The notes under the pieces are model-generated. The model did no database searches, was not told the DNA's origin, and was given only the letters and a program-made list of their open reading frames with translations. A DNA stretch of 64,000 bases from Undibacterium piscinae (GTDB taxonomy: Bacteria > Pseudomonadota > Gammaproteobacteria > Burkholderiales > Burkholderiaceae_D), in assembly GCA_003970805.2 (NCBI GenBank), contig CP051152.1:2542001-2606000 (forward strand), in the 5' to 3' direction. Positions 41,599-55,286 of the stretch are shown here, piece by piece (position 1 is the first letter of the stretch; each line of letters opens with the position of its first letter). The position numbers and the translations under genes are program-made.

Positions 41599-43344
41599 TT
41601 AAAACTCTTCCCAGTCATCATTGCTGGCTGTCGCGACTTTTTTCGGGCGCGCTTTAGCTGAAGGTAAAGACGGATAGGCTGCAACTTTTTGTTTAGGCTT
41701 TGGCAAACGAGTAACTTCAGCGCGACGCGCAGGCACAGGCGCCACCGTTTTCGCCGTAAATGCCAAAGTTTCAGCACCATTGAGCTTGAAAATGCTGACC
41801 ACTTTGGCCAACTCAGCGGCCTGATCCTGCAGGCTCTGCGCCGCAGCGGCAGCCTCTTCCACCAAGGCCGCATTTTGCTGGGTCATGCCATCCATCTCTA
41901 TCACCGACCGGTTAATCGCCTCGATGTCGGAACTTTGTTCCTGACTGGCGGCGCTGATCTCTGCGATGATGTCGGTCACATGTTTGACGCTAGAGACCAC
42001 TTCATCAATCGTTACACCAGCCTGCCCTACCAGCTTGGTACCGATCTCCACTTTCTCGACCGAAATACCGATCAGGGTCTTGATCTCTTTGGCGGCAGCG
42101 GCACTGCGTTGCGCCAGATTACGCACTTCCGACGCAACTACGGCAAAACCGCGCCCCTGCTCGCCGGCACGCGCCGCCTCAACGGCAGCATTCAAGGCCA
42201 GGATATTGGTCTGGAAAGCGATGCCATCAATCACGCTGATGATGTCGACAATTTTTTTCGATGATTCGTTAATCGAACTCATGGTTTCCACCACCTGAGT
42301 CACTACCACGCCCCCCTGACGTGCCACCTCTGAGGCCGACACCGCCAATTGATTCGCTTCACGCGCATTGTCGGCATTTTGCTTAACCGTAGTAGTCAGT
42401 TCTCGCATAGAAGAAGTGGTTTTCTCCAGCGAACTAGCCTGCTGCTCGGTACGGTTAGACAAATCCAGGTTACCGGTCGCGATCTCGCTGGAAGCGGTTG
42501 CAATGGTATCGGTACCAGTACGTACCTGCCCGACGATATTAACGAGGCTGTCACGCATCGTTTTCATTTCAGCCAGCAAGCTGGTTTCGTCACCGACCTT
42601 GGTCTCGATCACCGCGGCCAGATCTCCGGCGGCAATCTGACTGGCGATCTGGGCTGCATAATCCGGTTCGCCACCAAGTTGCTTCAATATGCTGCGCGTA
42701 ATTGCCACCGCAGCGGCAATTCCCGCCAGCATCGCCAAGCCGCCCAATATCAGCATCAGAATACGGGCACTTGCAAAGGCCGATCTGGCATCCTGCACGA
42801 TCTCGGCATTGAGCTTGTCTTCAACAGCAACCAGTTCATCAAGCGTATCGAGCCATTTTTTCTGAACAGGGCGTATTTTCTTGATCAGTGCCACCGTTGC
42901 CATTTCCGGATTATTTGCCAACCCCAGTTCCTGCGCTTTGGCGGGCAAGGCTTCGGCTGCTATTTGCTGTTCCTTGAGTTTAGCCAGCAGTGCTTTTTCT
43001 TCCGCAGTTGTAGCACTCTCACTGGCAAACATCGCTGCCAATTTTTGCTCTGCCTCAGTATATTTTTTCGATTGCTCCTGGATTTTTGCCAGATCTACCG
43101 CCATGTCATCGGCATCGGTAAGCAAGGTCAGGTTACGCAAGGACACCATACGATCAAACACGATCGCACGCATATCAATTGCCAGACGAGTCTCCACATT
43201 ACTGACATTGACGATTCTCTCCAGCCGGCCCTGGATTTGCGCCATGCGAATTATCCCCAATATCGTCACGACCATCAGCAACGCCAGCACCAAAGCAAAG
43301 CCCAGGCCCAGGCGCTTTCCCACTTTCATTTTTGAAAAATTCAT
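41599..43344 (-). CDS. Methyl-accepting chemotaxis protein
   Basis: Transmembrane chemoreceptor of 581 residues. Helix 1 ([21 protein letters not shown]), a periplasmic four-helix-bundle sensor of about 150 residues, helix 2 (near residues 190-215), a HAMP domain, and a signalling domain with [20 protein letters not shown] and [20 protein letters not shown]. The C-terminus ends DDWEEF, similar to the pentapeptide that tethers CheR/CheB. Methylation-region glutamates and glutamines are present in the flanking helices. The ligand is unknown. No other chemotaxis genes are adjacent. Confidence 0.95.
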   Translation of the reverse strand: MNFSKMKVGKRLGLGFALVLALLMVVTILGIIRMAQIQGRLERIVNVSNVETRLAIDMRAIVFDRMVSLRNLTLLTDADDMAVDLAKIQEQSKKYTEAEQKLAAMFASESATTAEEKALLAKLKEQQIAAEALPAKAQELGLANNPEMATVALIKKIRPVQKKWLDTLDELVAVEDKLNAEIVQDARSAFASARILMLILGGLAMLAGIAAAVAITRSILKQLGGEPDYAAQIASQIAAGDLAAVIETKVGDETSLLAEMKTMRDSLVNIVGQVRTGTDTIATASSEIATGNLDLSNRTEQQASSLEKTTSSMRELTTTVKQNADNAREANQLAVSASEVARQGGVVVTQVVETMSSINESSKKIVDIISVIDGIAFQTNILALNAAVEAARAGEQGRGFAVVASEVRNLAQRSAAAAKEIKTLIGISVEKVEIGTKLVGQAGVTIDEVVSSVKHVTDIIAEISAASQEQSSDIEAINRSVIEMDGMTQQNAALVEEAAAAAQSLQDQAAELAKVVSIFKLNGAETLAFTAKTVAPVPARRAEVTRLPKPKQKVAAYPSLPSAKARPKKVATASNDDWEEF

Positions 43345-43930
43345 TTTTTGATTGAGTAATATAAAAAATTAAAAAGTTCTTTGACAAAAAAATACACCGC
43401 CGCTCAATCTGTCTGGCATGCTCAGAGTGATGTGGAAGTCAATAAAGTTGATAGTCAAACCGCTGCTTTTGTTTTTTTTTGGCAAAAAATTTTGTCCAAT
43501 ATCAACGGCTTATAGGCAGTACTTTTGCAAATATACTCTATTATTAATGCAAAGAAAGTAGTTTCTCATTGCCAATATTTCGCAGATTCTCCATGTGAAA
43601 AGACTAGACTTTCTTGTTAAATTTCAACAAAAAACTATCTATTTAGATTTCATCATCGCCCCGAATTTTCTTCGCTCGATAGCTCAAATATCTGGTTTTG
43701 ATGCTGGGGCTAGTCATATGAAGTAAGCGAATTTCTTTTATAGAGCACTCTCCACAATCATAAGATATTTTGGTTTGTGTAGTTTTACAACGGATTTTCT
43801 GCGCAAAAAATATGCGCCCGATCAATTTGCATGCAAATCTCTGTAGCAGACTCAGATCAATAAAAATTCAAGCAAAAAAACAATATCCAAACAACACTGC
43901 TCGTAAAGGTACCCAAGTAGTTTTTACATA
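43345..43930. other. Intergenic region with a doubtful small ORF
   Basis: AT-rich stretch upstream of the chemoreceptor. A 60-codon frame on the minus strand (43643-43825) encodes a basic peptide with Cys residues at CKTTQ and YDCGEC and the tail SYRAKKIRGDDEI. No ribosome-binding site or homologue was recognised, so it is not called as a gene. Otherwise only promoter sequence is expected. Confidence 0.45.
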
Positions 43931-43960
43931 AAAAAACCCGGGGAAAACCCCGGGTTTTTT
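43931..43960 (-). terminator. Terminator after the TonB-dependent receptor
   Basis: Stem AAAAAACCCGGGG/CCCCGGGTTTTTT with loop AAAA, 28 nt past the receptor stop on the minus strand. Confidence 0.92.
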
Positions 43961-43987
43961 GTTGGTTACATTAAACTAACTTGTAAA

Positions 43988-46819
43988 TTAGAACTTAAAG
44001 GAACCAGTTGCATAGAATTGACGACCCAATGGGCTAGCGTAACGACCATCGTAGCCAACTTGATTACCACCACCGGAAGTACGAATTGACAACGGAGGAT
44101 CAGTATTCAACAGATTTTTGATACCCAGGGTCAAGACCAAATTCTTCTTAGCTTCAATCCTAGTCTGCCAATCGTATGTTGTGAAAGCAGCAACATCACG
44201 TGCCAAGCCAACAAACGCACCATAGCTACCGTCGGCATTGATTTCTTTGAGTGTTTCATCGTCTGCCGAGATAACTTGATCATGATAGCCGGAACGGTAA
44301 TTCATTGCCAAAGTATGTGAGAACATCGCAGATTGCTTAAGAGTAGCTGCGACGCGAGTAATCACGCGAGATGTTACAGTACTGTAAGCATCAAAACGAC
44401 CAACATTGCTCTCAACTGGAGAACCCGGAATAGTAACCTCAGATTTCGTGGTATAAGTACCTGTCCAGTTAAGGGTCAGTGCACCAATTGGCGTCGCTGT
44501 TCTGAACGAGTGATCCCAATCTATACCTTGATAACGAGCTTCAGCCAAATTAAACCAAGGCAATAATGTTACAAGTTTATTTTGCTCTTGTCCTGCATCA
44601 TAAACTGTAGAAAATAAGCCATTGTATTTCGCTGGATTTTCAAATGGGAAAGTCTCTGGCAATTTCGTGATTTGATCTGTCATTTTCACGTCCCAGAAAT
44701 CAAATCCAACAGATAAGGACGAAACTGGCTCAATACGGAAACCGACAGTGTATTGCTTAGACAGTTCAGGCTTTAAGCCAGCATCACCTTTCAGTGGATT
44801 TCCGCCCACCAGCAAATCATACTGAGTAGTCCCTTTGCAATTATCGGCTCTTGGATCTGGTGCTTTGACTGGACAGGAGAATTTACCCGACGTTACACCG
44901 CCATCTGAAATTGGCTGGGTAACCTGATCCATATCCGCAACTTTAAAGCCAGTACCATAAGAAGCACGGACTAATAAAGTATCGACAGGACGGAAAGCCG
45001 CCGACAACTTGTAAGTCGCTTTAGCGTTTTTATTGCCTTGTTCCGCTGGAGCGATCAGCGTATCTTCGTTATAGACTTTACCATTTTGCACAGCATCATA
45101 ACTGTCGTAACGCAATGCGGCAGTCACGTCTAAATTTTTCAGCACAGGCACTAACACCTCTGCAAAAGTACCCCAGTTTTTACGTGAAGCATCGATAAAT
45201 TTTGAGCCTGGTGCCGAACCGAAAGGCGTATCCAGAAAATCTGGTTGCTGTGGGTTAGGTCCTTGTGAAATCGGGCTTGGGCTGAACAAATAAGATTGCT
45301 TAGTCATGTCAGCGCCAACAGCGATTTGCGCCATACCGGCCGGTACTTTTACCAAATCACCAGATCCGCGTACACTTAAGACATCAAGTTTAACCTTGGT
45401 CGTATCCTGAGGCTCATGCAAAATTGCCGGAGCCAAGGCTGCTTGCGAGCCGCCGGCAAATGCAAACGGATCAAAACCACCAGCTGCCTTAATCGCATTG
45501 TATTTCAAACGGCTAAGGAAACCACCGGCATAATTGGAAGTCTGATCGTTTTCGGAATGCGTATACGAAACTGTATAGTCATATCCTTTTAACACACCAT
45601 TAACACCCAAGGCGAGATGCTTGGTCTCAGTTTCATAATTGTAAGCACGACCACCGGCGTCAACCAACCTTAAATTTGTCTGTGCTTTTGCAACCTGAGT
45701 CGGATCAATACCAAGCTCAGCCAAGTATGGAAGTACATTTTTTGCATAAGCAGGGTCAGTCAGTTTCAAACTGGAAACTTGTGCTGGAGGAGCAAAACGT
45801 CCTTCAAGCTTAAATTTGGATCCCACGGCTTCTGCGAAAAATGTTGTGTCATCGTTAATTTTGACATTTAACGAAGCAAACAGACTATCACGGTCCGATT
45901 TCGGAACGAGCATCACAGTACCGGAATAATCGAACCAGCATGACTTATCTAATGTAGAACCGATGTAGGACGTTTGCGCCGCACATTTTTTATCTTTGAT
46001 GTAATTCGGCGAGAAAGTGAAAGCTGTTTTATCTTTCATATTCAATGTTACAGATGCCGGTGTCGTATTCACTGCCAACTGATATTGTGAATATCTTTTA
46101 CCATTCTCGGTAAAAGGGATTAGACCGGTCTTCGCGAAAGAGCGCTCGCTCGCATTCAATTCATCTTGATGGTCATGGCTATACGACAATAAAACGTTAA
46201 ATCGATCTGTTTCTAAATTTCCGAAGCCTTTCGAGATAGCAATATTGCTACTGCGTGCGCCAGATTCTTGTGGCGAACTAAAGGTGCCTTCGACAATTGC
46301 TTCAGTTTGATTTTTCTTCAAAATGAAGTTGACTACACCAGCAATCGCATCTGAACCATACAAAGCCGACGCACCATCAGTCAAAATTTCAACGCGTTCA
46401 ACGGCGGCAATAGGGATGGCGGACAAATTCACAGCACTACCAGCACCATACGATGCAAGACGGCGACCATTCAACAATACCAATGTATATCCGGCACCAA
46501 TACTATGAATAGAGGCATTTTGTACACCACCACCACCACCGTTTACCGATTGTGATGAAGTAGTGAAACCCTGCATTGCAGGCAAAGCTTGCACCAGATC
46601 TTCTACGTTCTTTGCACCACTCTTTTGAATGTCTGCATTGCTCAAAGTTTGAACTGGCAGTGCGCCTTCTACCGCAATACGCTTAATCGCAGAACCAGTA
46701 ATCTCAACGCGCTGCACAGCCTCTTGCGCCAACGCTTGCTGCGCCATCAAACTTGCGCTCATTGCCATACCGCCGACAAACATCAGACGTACTGACCGGG
46801 ATAACATTTTCTCTACCAT
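43988..46819 (-). CDS. TonB-dependent receptor
   Basis: Outer-membrane receptor of 943 residues. Signal peptide (MFVGGMAMSASLMAQQALA), then VQRVEITGSAIKR as the TonB box-like start, a plug domain (about 45-165: SGAKNVEDLVQALPAM, VLLNGRRLASYG, IERVEIL-like AVERVEILTDGASALYG) and a 22-strand barrel ending in aromatic F (YATGSFKF). The ATG at 46819 has GGAGG 9 nt upstream. It is similar to the receptors of the large environmental SusC-unrelated TBDR group; the ligand could be a peptide, sugar or siderophore. It is transcribed alone, with a long AT-rich upstream region. Confidence 0.94.
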   Translation of the reverse strand: MVEKMLSRSVRLMFVGGMAMSASLMAQQALAQEAVQRVEITGSAIKRIAVEGALPVQTLSNADIQKSGAKNVEDLVQALPAMQGFTTSSQSVNGGGGGVQNASIHSIGAGYTLVLLNGRRLASYGAGSAVNLSAIPIAAVERVEILTDGASALYGSDAIAGVVNFILKKNQTEAIVEGTFSSPQESGARSSNIAISKGFGNLETDRFNVLLSYSHDHQDELNASERSFAKTGLIPFTENGKRYSQYQLAVNTTPASVTLNMKDKTAFTFSPNYIKDKKCAAQTSYIGSTLDKSCWFDYSGTVMLVPKSDRDSLFASLNVKINDDTTFFAEAVGSKFKLEGRFAPPAQVSSLKLTDPAYAKNVLPYLAELGIDPTQVAKAQTNLRLVDAGGRAYNYETETKHLALGVNGVLKGYDYTVSYTHSENDQTSNYAGGFLSRLKYNAIKAAGGFDPFAFAGGSQAALAPAILHEPQDTTKVKLDVLSVRGSGDLVKVPAGMAQIAVGADMTKQSYLFSPSPISQGPNPQQPDFLDTPFGSAPGSKFIDASRKNWGTFAEVLVPVLKNLDVTAALRYDSYDAVQNGKVYNEDTLIAPAEQGNKNAKATYKLSAAFRPVDTLLVRASYGTGFKVADMDQVTQPISDGGVTSGKFSCPVKAPDPRADNCKGTTQYDLLVGGNPLKGDAGLKPELSKQYTVGFRIEPVSSLSVGFDFWDVKMTDQITKLPETFPFENPAKYNGLFSTVYDAGQEQNKLVTLLPWFNLAEARYQGIDWDHSFRTATPIGALTLNWTGTYTTKSEVTIPGSPVESNVGRFDAYSTVTSRVITRVAATLKQSAMFSHTLAMNYRSGYHDQVISADDETLKEINADGSYGAFVGLARDVAAFTTYDWQTRIEAKKNLVLTLGIKNLLNTDPPLSIRTSGGGNQVGYDGRYASPLGRQFYATGSFKF

Positions 46820-49662
<2,843 letters not shown>

Positions 49663-49699
49663 CGCCAGCCGCCGCCGCTTTCTGCTAGAAAGCGGCAAT

Positions 49700-49735
49700 A
49701 AAAAAAGCCAGTTCATGATGAACTGGCTTTTTTTA
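49700..49735. terminator. Bidirectional terminator fadH/cytochrome
   Basis: Stem AAAAAAAGCCAGTTCAT/ATGAACTGGCTTTTTTT around a single G, serving two convergent genes. Confidence 0.92.
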
Positions 49736-49771
49736 CTTATTAAGCCTGAGCTTAATTTATTTTTTCTTAGC

Positions 49772-50210
49772 TTACTTAGCGGAAGCATCAGCAGAAGCTG
49801 CGGCAGCCTTAACTTCCGGCTCCTTGAACTTGGCGCCACCGGCATTTGCCAGATGAACGACTGCACGAGCCACTTCAACGTCATCCAGATCAGGATTACC
49901 ACCTTTGGCAGGCATGGCATTCAAGCCGCCCATCGCGTGCGCCAATACTTTTTCGTAACCTTGGGCATTGCGCGGACCCCAGGCACCGGCATCGGCAAAC
50001 TTAGGAGCACCAGCGGCACCACTATCGTGACAAGCGGCACACACCATTTTGTAGACGGCTTCGCCAGACTGCAGCACTTTAGGGCCGCTAGTGTCTTTAA
50101 ACGTGTAGCCTTCATTCGCTACCGGGCTATGCGTGCCACGATCGCTTCAGCAATTTGCGTTAGAACCGGCGCCAACTTTTTTGTCACTTGAGACAAACTG
50201 AATGCGAGCC
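49772..50210 (-). pseudogene. Cytochrome c5-type protein, N-terminus lost, two frame breaks
   Basis: The C-terminal part is a normal class I cytochrome c: heme motif CAACH in VYKMVCAACHDSGAAGAPKF, axial Met in LNAMPAKGGNPDLDD. Upstream the protein can be followed only by switching frames: NEGYTFKDTSGPK, then across a missing C near 50125 to AEAIVARIA, then across another break near 50160 to [16 protein letters not shown]. That last segment is the linker usually found after the membrane anchor. The anchor itself is replaced by dinB sequence at about 50210. The protein as written could not be exported or membrane-bound. Confidence 0.8.
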
Positions 50211-50766
50211 AAACTTGCGCCACCGGTAGCGCCGCGACAAATTCCCCACCTGCGCCGGTAATGACCACAAACTGACCATCGGGCTTATTCCAGTCGCTGG
50301 CAATTTTGGCGAGAAACTTGTTCGGTGCCACCCCGGCTGAGGCGGTAATGCCTACCGTGGCGGCAATCCGCGCCCTGATCTCTTGCGCGATCAGGGTGGC
50401 ACTCCCCTTATGCTGGGTGGCATGACTGACATCGAGATAGGCTTCATCGAGCGACAGCGGTTCGACCAATTCTGTGTAATCGCGATAAATCGCCAGAATC
50501 TGGCGCGAGGCTTCGCGGTATTTTTCCATGGACGGCGGCAATACCACCAGATCGGGGCAACGCCGCAATGCCTGCGAAGTCGGCATTGCCGAATGCACGC
50601 CGAAACGCCGCGCTTCGTAATTGCAGGTAGCGACCACGCCGCGCTGCTCCGCCCGGCCACCGACCGCCAGCGGCCGGCCGCGCAGACTGGGGTCATCGCG
50701 CATCTCGACTGCGGCATAAAAACAGTCGCAATCGCAGTGGATAATTTTTCGCTGAGGAAGACTCAC
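50210..50766 (-). pseudogene. dinB: DNA polymerase IV, 3'-truncated
   Basis: N-terminal half of a Y-family translesion polymerase. The GTG start is followed by [20 protein letters not shown], with the first catalytic Asp, then [20 protein letters not shown] and the catalytic pair in [11 protein letters not shown]. Homology continues through [21 protein letters not shown] to FVAALPV and then ends near codon 185, where cytochrome c sequence begins. Thumb and little-finger domains (about half the protein) are missing, so no function is expected. The open frame runs on to 50119, but over cytochrome-derived sequence. Confidence 0.85.
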
Positions 50767-50841
50767 AATATGGCCGGCTACATAGACAAGCTATTGTAAG
50801 CGACATGGATAATAACTGTATAGGCAATCAGTCTTATTTTA

Positions 50842-51897
50842 CTATTTTTGGTGGGTCTGACGGTATTCCGATGGTGTCAGCAAGGTCCAGCGCTGAAACG
50901 CGCGCCTGAAACTGCGCTCGTCTGAGTAATCGAGTTGCTCAGCGACAGCCTCGGTGCCATGTCCTTGCAGCAGCAGGCGCTTGGCGCGTCCCATCCTGAC
51001 ACTTTCGGCAATATTAAAATACGAAGCGCCTTCACGCGCCAGCAAGCGGTGCAGCGAGCGCGGGCTGATGCCCAAGGCCGTTGCCATCTGCGGCACGCTA
51101 CGGCATTCACATTGCATCGCAACCAGGGTGCGCACCAAACTTTGCTTGCCCAGTACACCGATGCTGGCCAACTCCTGATCACAGGCATGGCGCGATTGCG
51201 TAGCCAGCAGATTACTATGAGGATCCGCCAGAGTATGGACCTGAATCGGCGTCTCCAGCATGGCACTGGCGAACACGACCTGGCTGACATCGGCACCGTA
51301 TATCACCGGGCAATCGAAAAATGCCTCGGCCGCCGAACGGCTATCCTGCTGGTTACCGCGCAACTCTACCCGCTCCGGCTGCAGACGCGGCCCGGGCAGG
51401 CTGCGTGCCGCATTAATCGCCGTTGCCAGATGATCGAGGTCGAGAAAATCCTGCAATTCCCGGTCGTCAAACAAGGCATGCGACATTAGCTGCGACTGCC
51501 TTGCGCCCACTTCCAGCTCCAGTTGCAACATCGAACCGGCAATCAACTGATATTCCAGCCCGAATGCCAGCGCCTTGCCTAGCGTGCCTTGCGCCAGCAT
51601 ACCCTGGCCCATTTCACCCAAGGCATTCATGGACTTGCGGCTGCCCGATAAAATACCCAGATCGGCACCGCCTATGTGTCGGGCTAACAACAAACTCTCG
51701 CGAGCCTGCACATAACTGATGCGTGTGGTGGAGCTGGGCAAGCCATTTTCATCTACCGCAAAGTCCGGAAACATCTCGCGCAAACGCCAGTTTTGCTCAC
51801 GCCCGAGCGCAAACAAGCCGCTGAACGGGTGTGAGGGAAAAATCGCGTCCTGCACTGAAAGTACAGACGGCATAGGCTGTGCAATTTGCGGAATCAT
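50842..51897 (-). CDS. AraC-family transcriptional regulator
   Basis: Regulator of 351 residues with an N-terminal ligand-binding region of the OruR/ArgR-like 'arabinose_bd' type (about residues 20-200, ARHIGGADLGILSG, ALAFGLEYQLIAGS) and a C-terminal AraC helix-turn-helix pair (MATALGISPRSLHRLLAREG, VAEQLDYSDERSFRRAFQRW). It is divergent from the GMC oxidoreductase gene with about 125 bp between them, so it most likely controls that gene in response to its substrate, perhaps an alcohol. Confidence 0.92.
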   Translation of the reverse strand: MIPQIAQPMPSVLSVQDAIFPSHPFSGLFALGREQNWRLREMFPDFAVDENGLPSSTTRISYVQARESLLLARHIGGADLGILSGSRKSMNALGEMGQGMLAQGTLGKALAFGLEYQLIAGSMLQLELEVGARQSQLMSHALFDDRELQDFLDLDHLATAINAARSLPGPRLQPERVELRGNQQDSRSAAEAFFDCPVIYGADVSQVVFASAMLETPIQVHTLADPHSNLLATQSRHACDQELASIGVLGKQSLVRTLVAMQCECRSVPQMATALGISPRSLHRLLAREGASYFNIAESVRMGRAKRLLLQGHGTEAVAEQLDYSDERSFRRAFQRWTLLTPSEYRQTHQK

Positions 51898-52024
51898 GAT
51901 GGCACTGGCAGTAAATGTCCTTATATTGGTAAAGCCCGAAAGCTAAGATGCATCACTAGCATCAGTTAATTTATTAGCTAGATCGAGACCAATAATAATA
52001 TACAGACGTGGAGTGAGACTAATC

Positions 52025-53648
52025 ATGAGTGAAATAATTGCAGACTACATCGTAGTCGGTGGCGGTTCGGGCGGCTGTGTCGTTGCCAGCAGGCTAAGCG
52101 AAGATCCGTCCGTCAAAGTATGCGTTCTGGAAGCCGGCGGCAACGGTGACAGCTGGCTGATCAAGACCCCGTTTGCGGTGGCCGCAATGTTGCCGACCAA
52201 GATCAATAACTGGGCTTTTGAAACCGTGCCGCAACCCGGGCTGAATGGCCGTAAAGGCTACCAGCCACGCGGCAAGGCATTGGGCGGCTCGTCCGCCATC
52301 AATGCCATGGCGTATATCCGCGGTCATCGCTGGGATTACGATCACTGGGCCAGCCTGGGCAATACGGGCTGGTCGTTTGACGAAGTGCTGCCCTATTTCA
52401 AGCGCTCGGAAAACAATGAGCGCTTTGGCGCACCGCTACACGGGCAAAGCGGCCCTCTGCATGTCGGTGAATTACGCAGCGACAATCCGTTTCAGCAAAT
52501 CTATCTGGAAGCGGCCAAACAGACCGGTTTCAAGATCATCGACGATTTTAACGGTGAAGATCAGGAAGGCGTAGGTATCTATCAAGTCACGCAGTACAAA
52601 GGCGAACGCTGGAGTGCGGCACGCGGCTACCTGCATCCGCATATGGGCAAACGCCAGAATCTGAAGGTGGAAACCGGCTGCCAGGTAACCCGTATCGTGT
52701 TTGAGGGCAAGCGTGCGGTAGCGGTTGAATATAGGCAAAATGGCCAAAAAACGCACGATGCGCGCAAAGCGCGAAATCCTGCTGGCGGCCGGGGCGTTTC
52801 AAAGTCCGCAATTGCTGATGCTGTCGGGCGTCGGTGAAGCCAAAGCCTTGCGGGCGTTAGGGATACCTGTCGTGCATGACTTGCCCGGAGTCGGCCAGAA
52901 TCTGCAAGACCATCCGGATTTCGTTTTCAAATACCGCTCCAAGAGTCTCGATCTGCTGGGCATTTCGCCAGGCGGTAGCGTGCGTCTGGCACGCGAGTTT
53001 TGGCGCTATCTGAAAAAACGCCGCGGCATGCTGACCTCCAATGGCGCCGAAGGCGGTGCCTTTCTGAAAACCGATCCGTCACTGCCGGCACCAGACATAC
53101 AATTGCATTTTGTGATTGCCATGATTGATGACCATGCGCGCAAACTGCATCTGGGTCACGGTTACTCTTGCCACGTCTGTCTGCTGCGGCCCAAGAGCGT
53201 AGGGGAAGTGACGCTGGCCAGCGCCGATCCGCTGGCGCCTCCGGTGATTAATCCGCGCTTTCTCGAGCATCCTGAGGACATGGACAATATGGTCAAAGCC
53301 TTCAAGATCACGCGCCAGATCATGAATGCGCCGGCGTTAACCGCGGTACGCGAGAGCGAATACCGCACTGCCGATGTCCACAGCGACGAAGAAATCCGCA
53401 GCGCATTGCGCCAGTACAGCGACACCGTGTATCACCCCATCGGCACCTGCAAGATGGGCGTCGATGCGATGGCGGTGGTTGATCCCTCATTACGCGTACA
53501 TGGCTTGCAAGGGATACGGGTAGTCGATGCCTCTGTCATGCCAACTTTAATCGGCGGCAATACCAATGCGCCTAGCATGATGATAGGAGAAAAAGCGGCG
53601 GATCTGATCAAGGCGGAACGCAGTTCTGAGAAGCAAAAAGCCGCGTAA
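52025..53648 (+). CDS. GMC-family oxidoreductase, frameshift in an A run
   Basis: FAD-dependent alcohol dehydrogenase of about 540 residues after correcting one base. The dinucleotide motif VVGGGSGGCVVASRLSE is at the N-terminus, the GMC signature is RGKALGGSSAINAMAYIRG, and the catalytic His is in YHPIGTCKMG with the Asn in IGGNTNAPSMM. The frame breaks near 52750 at a run of six A, where five would continue (NGQKRTMRAKREILLAAGAF). It resembles choline dehydrogenase/AlkJ-type enzymes; the substrate is unknown. The ATG at 52025 has GGAG about 11 nt upstream. The AraC gene upstream is a likely regulator. Confidence 0.9.
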
Positions 53649-53727
53649 GCCAGAATGAAAAAATCTGCGCCTCTGCGGCAACAGCCTTTGATCATTTATC
53701 TAATACGGTGAACCGGTTCTTAAAAAC

Positions 53728-54117
53728 TTAAAAACTTAAAAACGGCAGTGCCTGGCGGCTAATCGCGACCGCCAGAATATATCCAAACAGCGTCACCGCA
53801 GCGGCCAGGGCGGATGCCCGTATCGCGGGCGTCTTGCCGCGTTTTAGTGCGATGGTGCCGAGCGCGATATACGCCAGCAGCGCCAGCACTTTGGCGGTCA
53901 GCCAATTTTGCACAAACGGATACTGGCCGCTCCAGAACACCATGGTCAGCGCGCTGGCCAGCAACAGGGTATCGACCAGATGCGGCAAAATGCGCACCCA
54001 GCGCCGTTCCAGCATGGCAGAATCACGCATTTTCCAGATCCCGCGTACGATAAAAAAACTGCCGCTGATGGCAGCGCAAGTGATGTGCAAATGTTTAACG
54101 GCCAGATAGCTCAGCAT
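53728..54117 (-). CDS. SirB2-family membrane protein
   Basis: Protein of 129 residues with four hydrophobic helices. SirB2 features are the N-terminal LAVKHLHITCAAISGSFFIVRG, RRWVRILPHLVDTLLLASAL and YIALGTIALKRGKTPAIRA. The function is not established; sequence relatives were first named from an invasion-gene regulator locus, but the name is not informative here. The start at 54117 lies 1 nt after the stop of the CorA-like gene, so the two are co-translated. Confidence 0.88.
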   Translation of the reverse strand: MLSYLAVKHLHITCAAISGSFFIVRGIWKMRDSAMLERRWVRILPHLVDTLLLASALTMVFWSGQYPFVQNWLTAKVLALLAYIALGTIALKRGKTPAIRASALAAAVTLFGYILAVAISRQALPFLSF

Positions 54118-54118
54118 T

Positions 54119-55138
54119 TTAATCTTTGGTACTTTTGGTAAACGCCAGCCAACCCGCAATCACGGTAAAGGTGGCAACGATGGCGGCAACGATCCAGAAA
54201 CCATATTCGTGCTGCGCCAGCGGTATGCCGCCGACGTTCATGCCCAGCAAACCGGCGATGATATTGATAGGCAAGGCCAACACGGTGACGATGGTCAGCA
54301 CGAACAGCGAGCGGTTGTTTTGTTCATTGACGCTGGCGGCAATTTCTTCCTGCAGCAGCTTGATGCGTTCCTGCAACGACGCCATATCACTGAGCACCAC
54401 CGCAAACTCCTCGGTGGACTGGCGCAATTCCTGTACATCGTTTTCGGCCACCCAGCGCGGCGGGCTGTGCAATAAGCGGAACAAGGCAGCCGGTTCCGGC
54501 GCCAACAACCTTTGCAGGCGCACCAATACGCGACGTAACTCACCCAGATTGGCACGCTTGTGGTTGAGACGGTCGGCCAGCAGATGGTCTTCGATATCAT
54601 CGACTTTTTTGATCGCCTTACGCACGATGCCGATCAATACGTCAGCCTGGTCACGCAGTAAATGCGTCAGCAATTCAACCGGTGAGTGAAAAACCTCGCC
54701 ATGATTCACCGCAGTGCGCAATCTATCCACCGCTTGCAAAGGGGTACGACGGGCACTGATCATCACCTTGCCGGAGACACTGATCCACAAGGTGGCGATA
54801 TCGGAAGCCTCAAAGGTGAAGTCATGCAGCACATCATTGACGACCGCAATGAGGCTCTGATCGGCATGTTCGATACGGGTAGAACGCGAACCCTCATGCA
54901 AGGTTTCGTAAAATTCTTCGGGTAAGTCGACATGCTCATGCAACCATTTTTCCGCTGAGACATTCGACAGATTGAAGTGCAGCCAGATGAAGGCATCGTC
55001 ATCACGCTCTTTACGGCTTTGCAGCCACTGCAAAGCCTCCTTGGTATGCACGGCCTGCCCGGCTTGATTGCGGGCAAACACATAACCGCATATCAAGCCA
55101 GACTGATCCGATCCATACGATAAATTGTCAATCTGCAT
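54119..55138 (-). CDS. CorA/ZntB-family metal transporter
   Basis: Inner-membrane protein of 339 residues with a large cytoplasmic N-terminal domain (WLHFNLSNVSAEKWL, HDFTFEASDIATLWIS), a long helix and two C-terminal membrane segments. The pore motif GMN is in IAGLLGMNVGGIPL, with the second helix FWIVAAIVATFTVIAGWLA. The sequence style (HLHFNLS-type start, GMNVGGIP) is nearer ZntB than CorA; transport of Zn or Mg cannot be decided. SirB2 gene immediately downstream. Confidence 0.9.
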   Translation of the reverse strand: MQIDNLSYGSDQSGLICGYVFARNQAGQAVHTKEALQWLQSRKERDDDAFIWLHFNLSNVSAEKWLHEHVDLPEEFYETLHEGSRSTRIEHADQSLIAVVNDVLHDFTFEASDIATLWISVSGKVMISARRTPLQAVDRLRTAVNHGEVFHSPVELLTHLLRDQADVLIGIVRKAIKKVDDIEDHLLADRLNHKRANLGELRRVLVRLQRLLAPEPAALFRLLHSPPRWVAENDVQELRQSTEEFAVVLSDMASLQERIKLLQEEIAASVNEQNNRSLFVLTIVTVLALPINIIAGLLGMNVGGIPLAQHEYGFWIVAAIVATFTVIAGWLAFTKSTKD

Positions 55139-55286
55139 CTACAATTCCTGGCTAAAAACTTGCCCGTATTGTAAGGCAGATGGCTTAGGCTGAGCAGCTC
55201 ACCTGCAAGATAAAAGCGTTTGACTTCCTGATACGGGAAGGGTTAAATCAAGCCATCACATTTTTCTTTAGCCTACGGGGAAGTCT

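Noticed and set aside
42349..43335. 328-codon plus-strand frame
   Set aside because: Antisense to the chemoreceptor with no recognisable domain; the chemoreceptor frame is certain.
43643..43825. 60-codon minus-strand frame with paired Cys
   Set aside because: Possible small protein, but no ribosome-binding site, no known family, and AT-rich context; kept only as a note in the intergenic entry.
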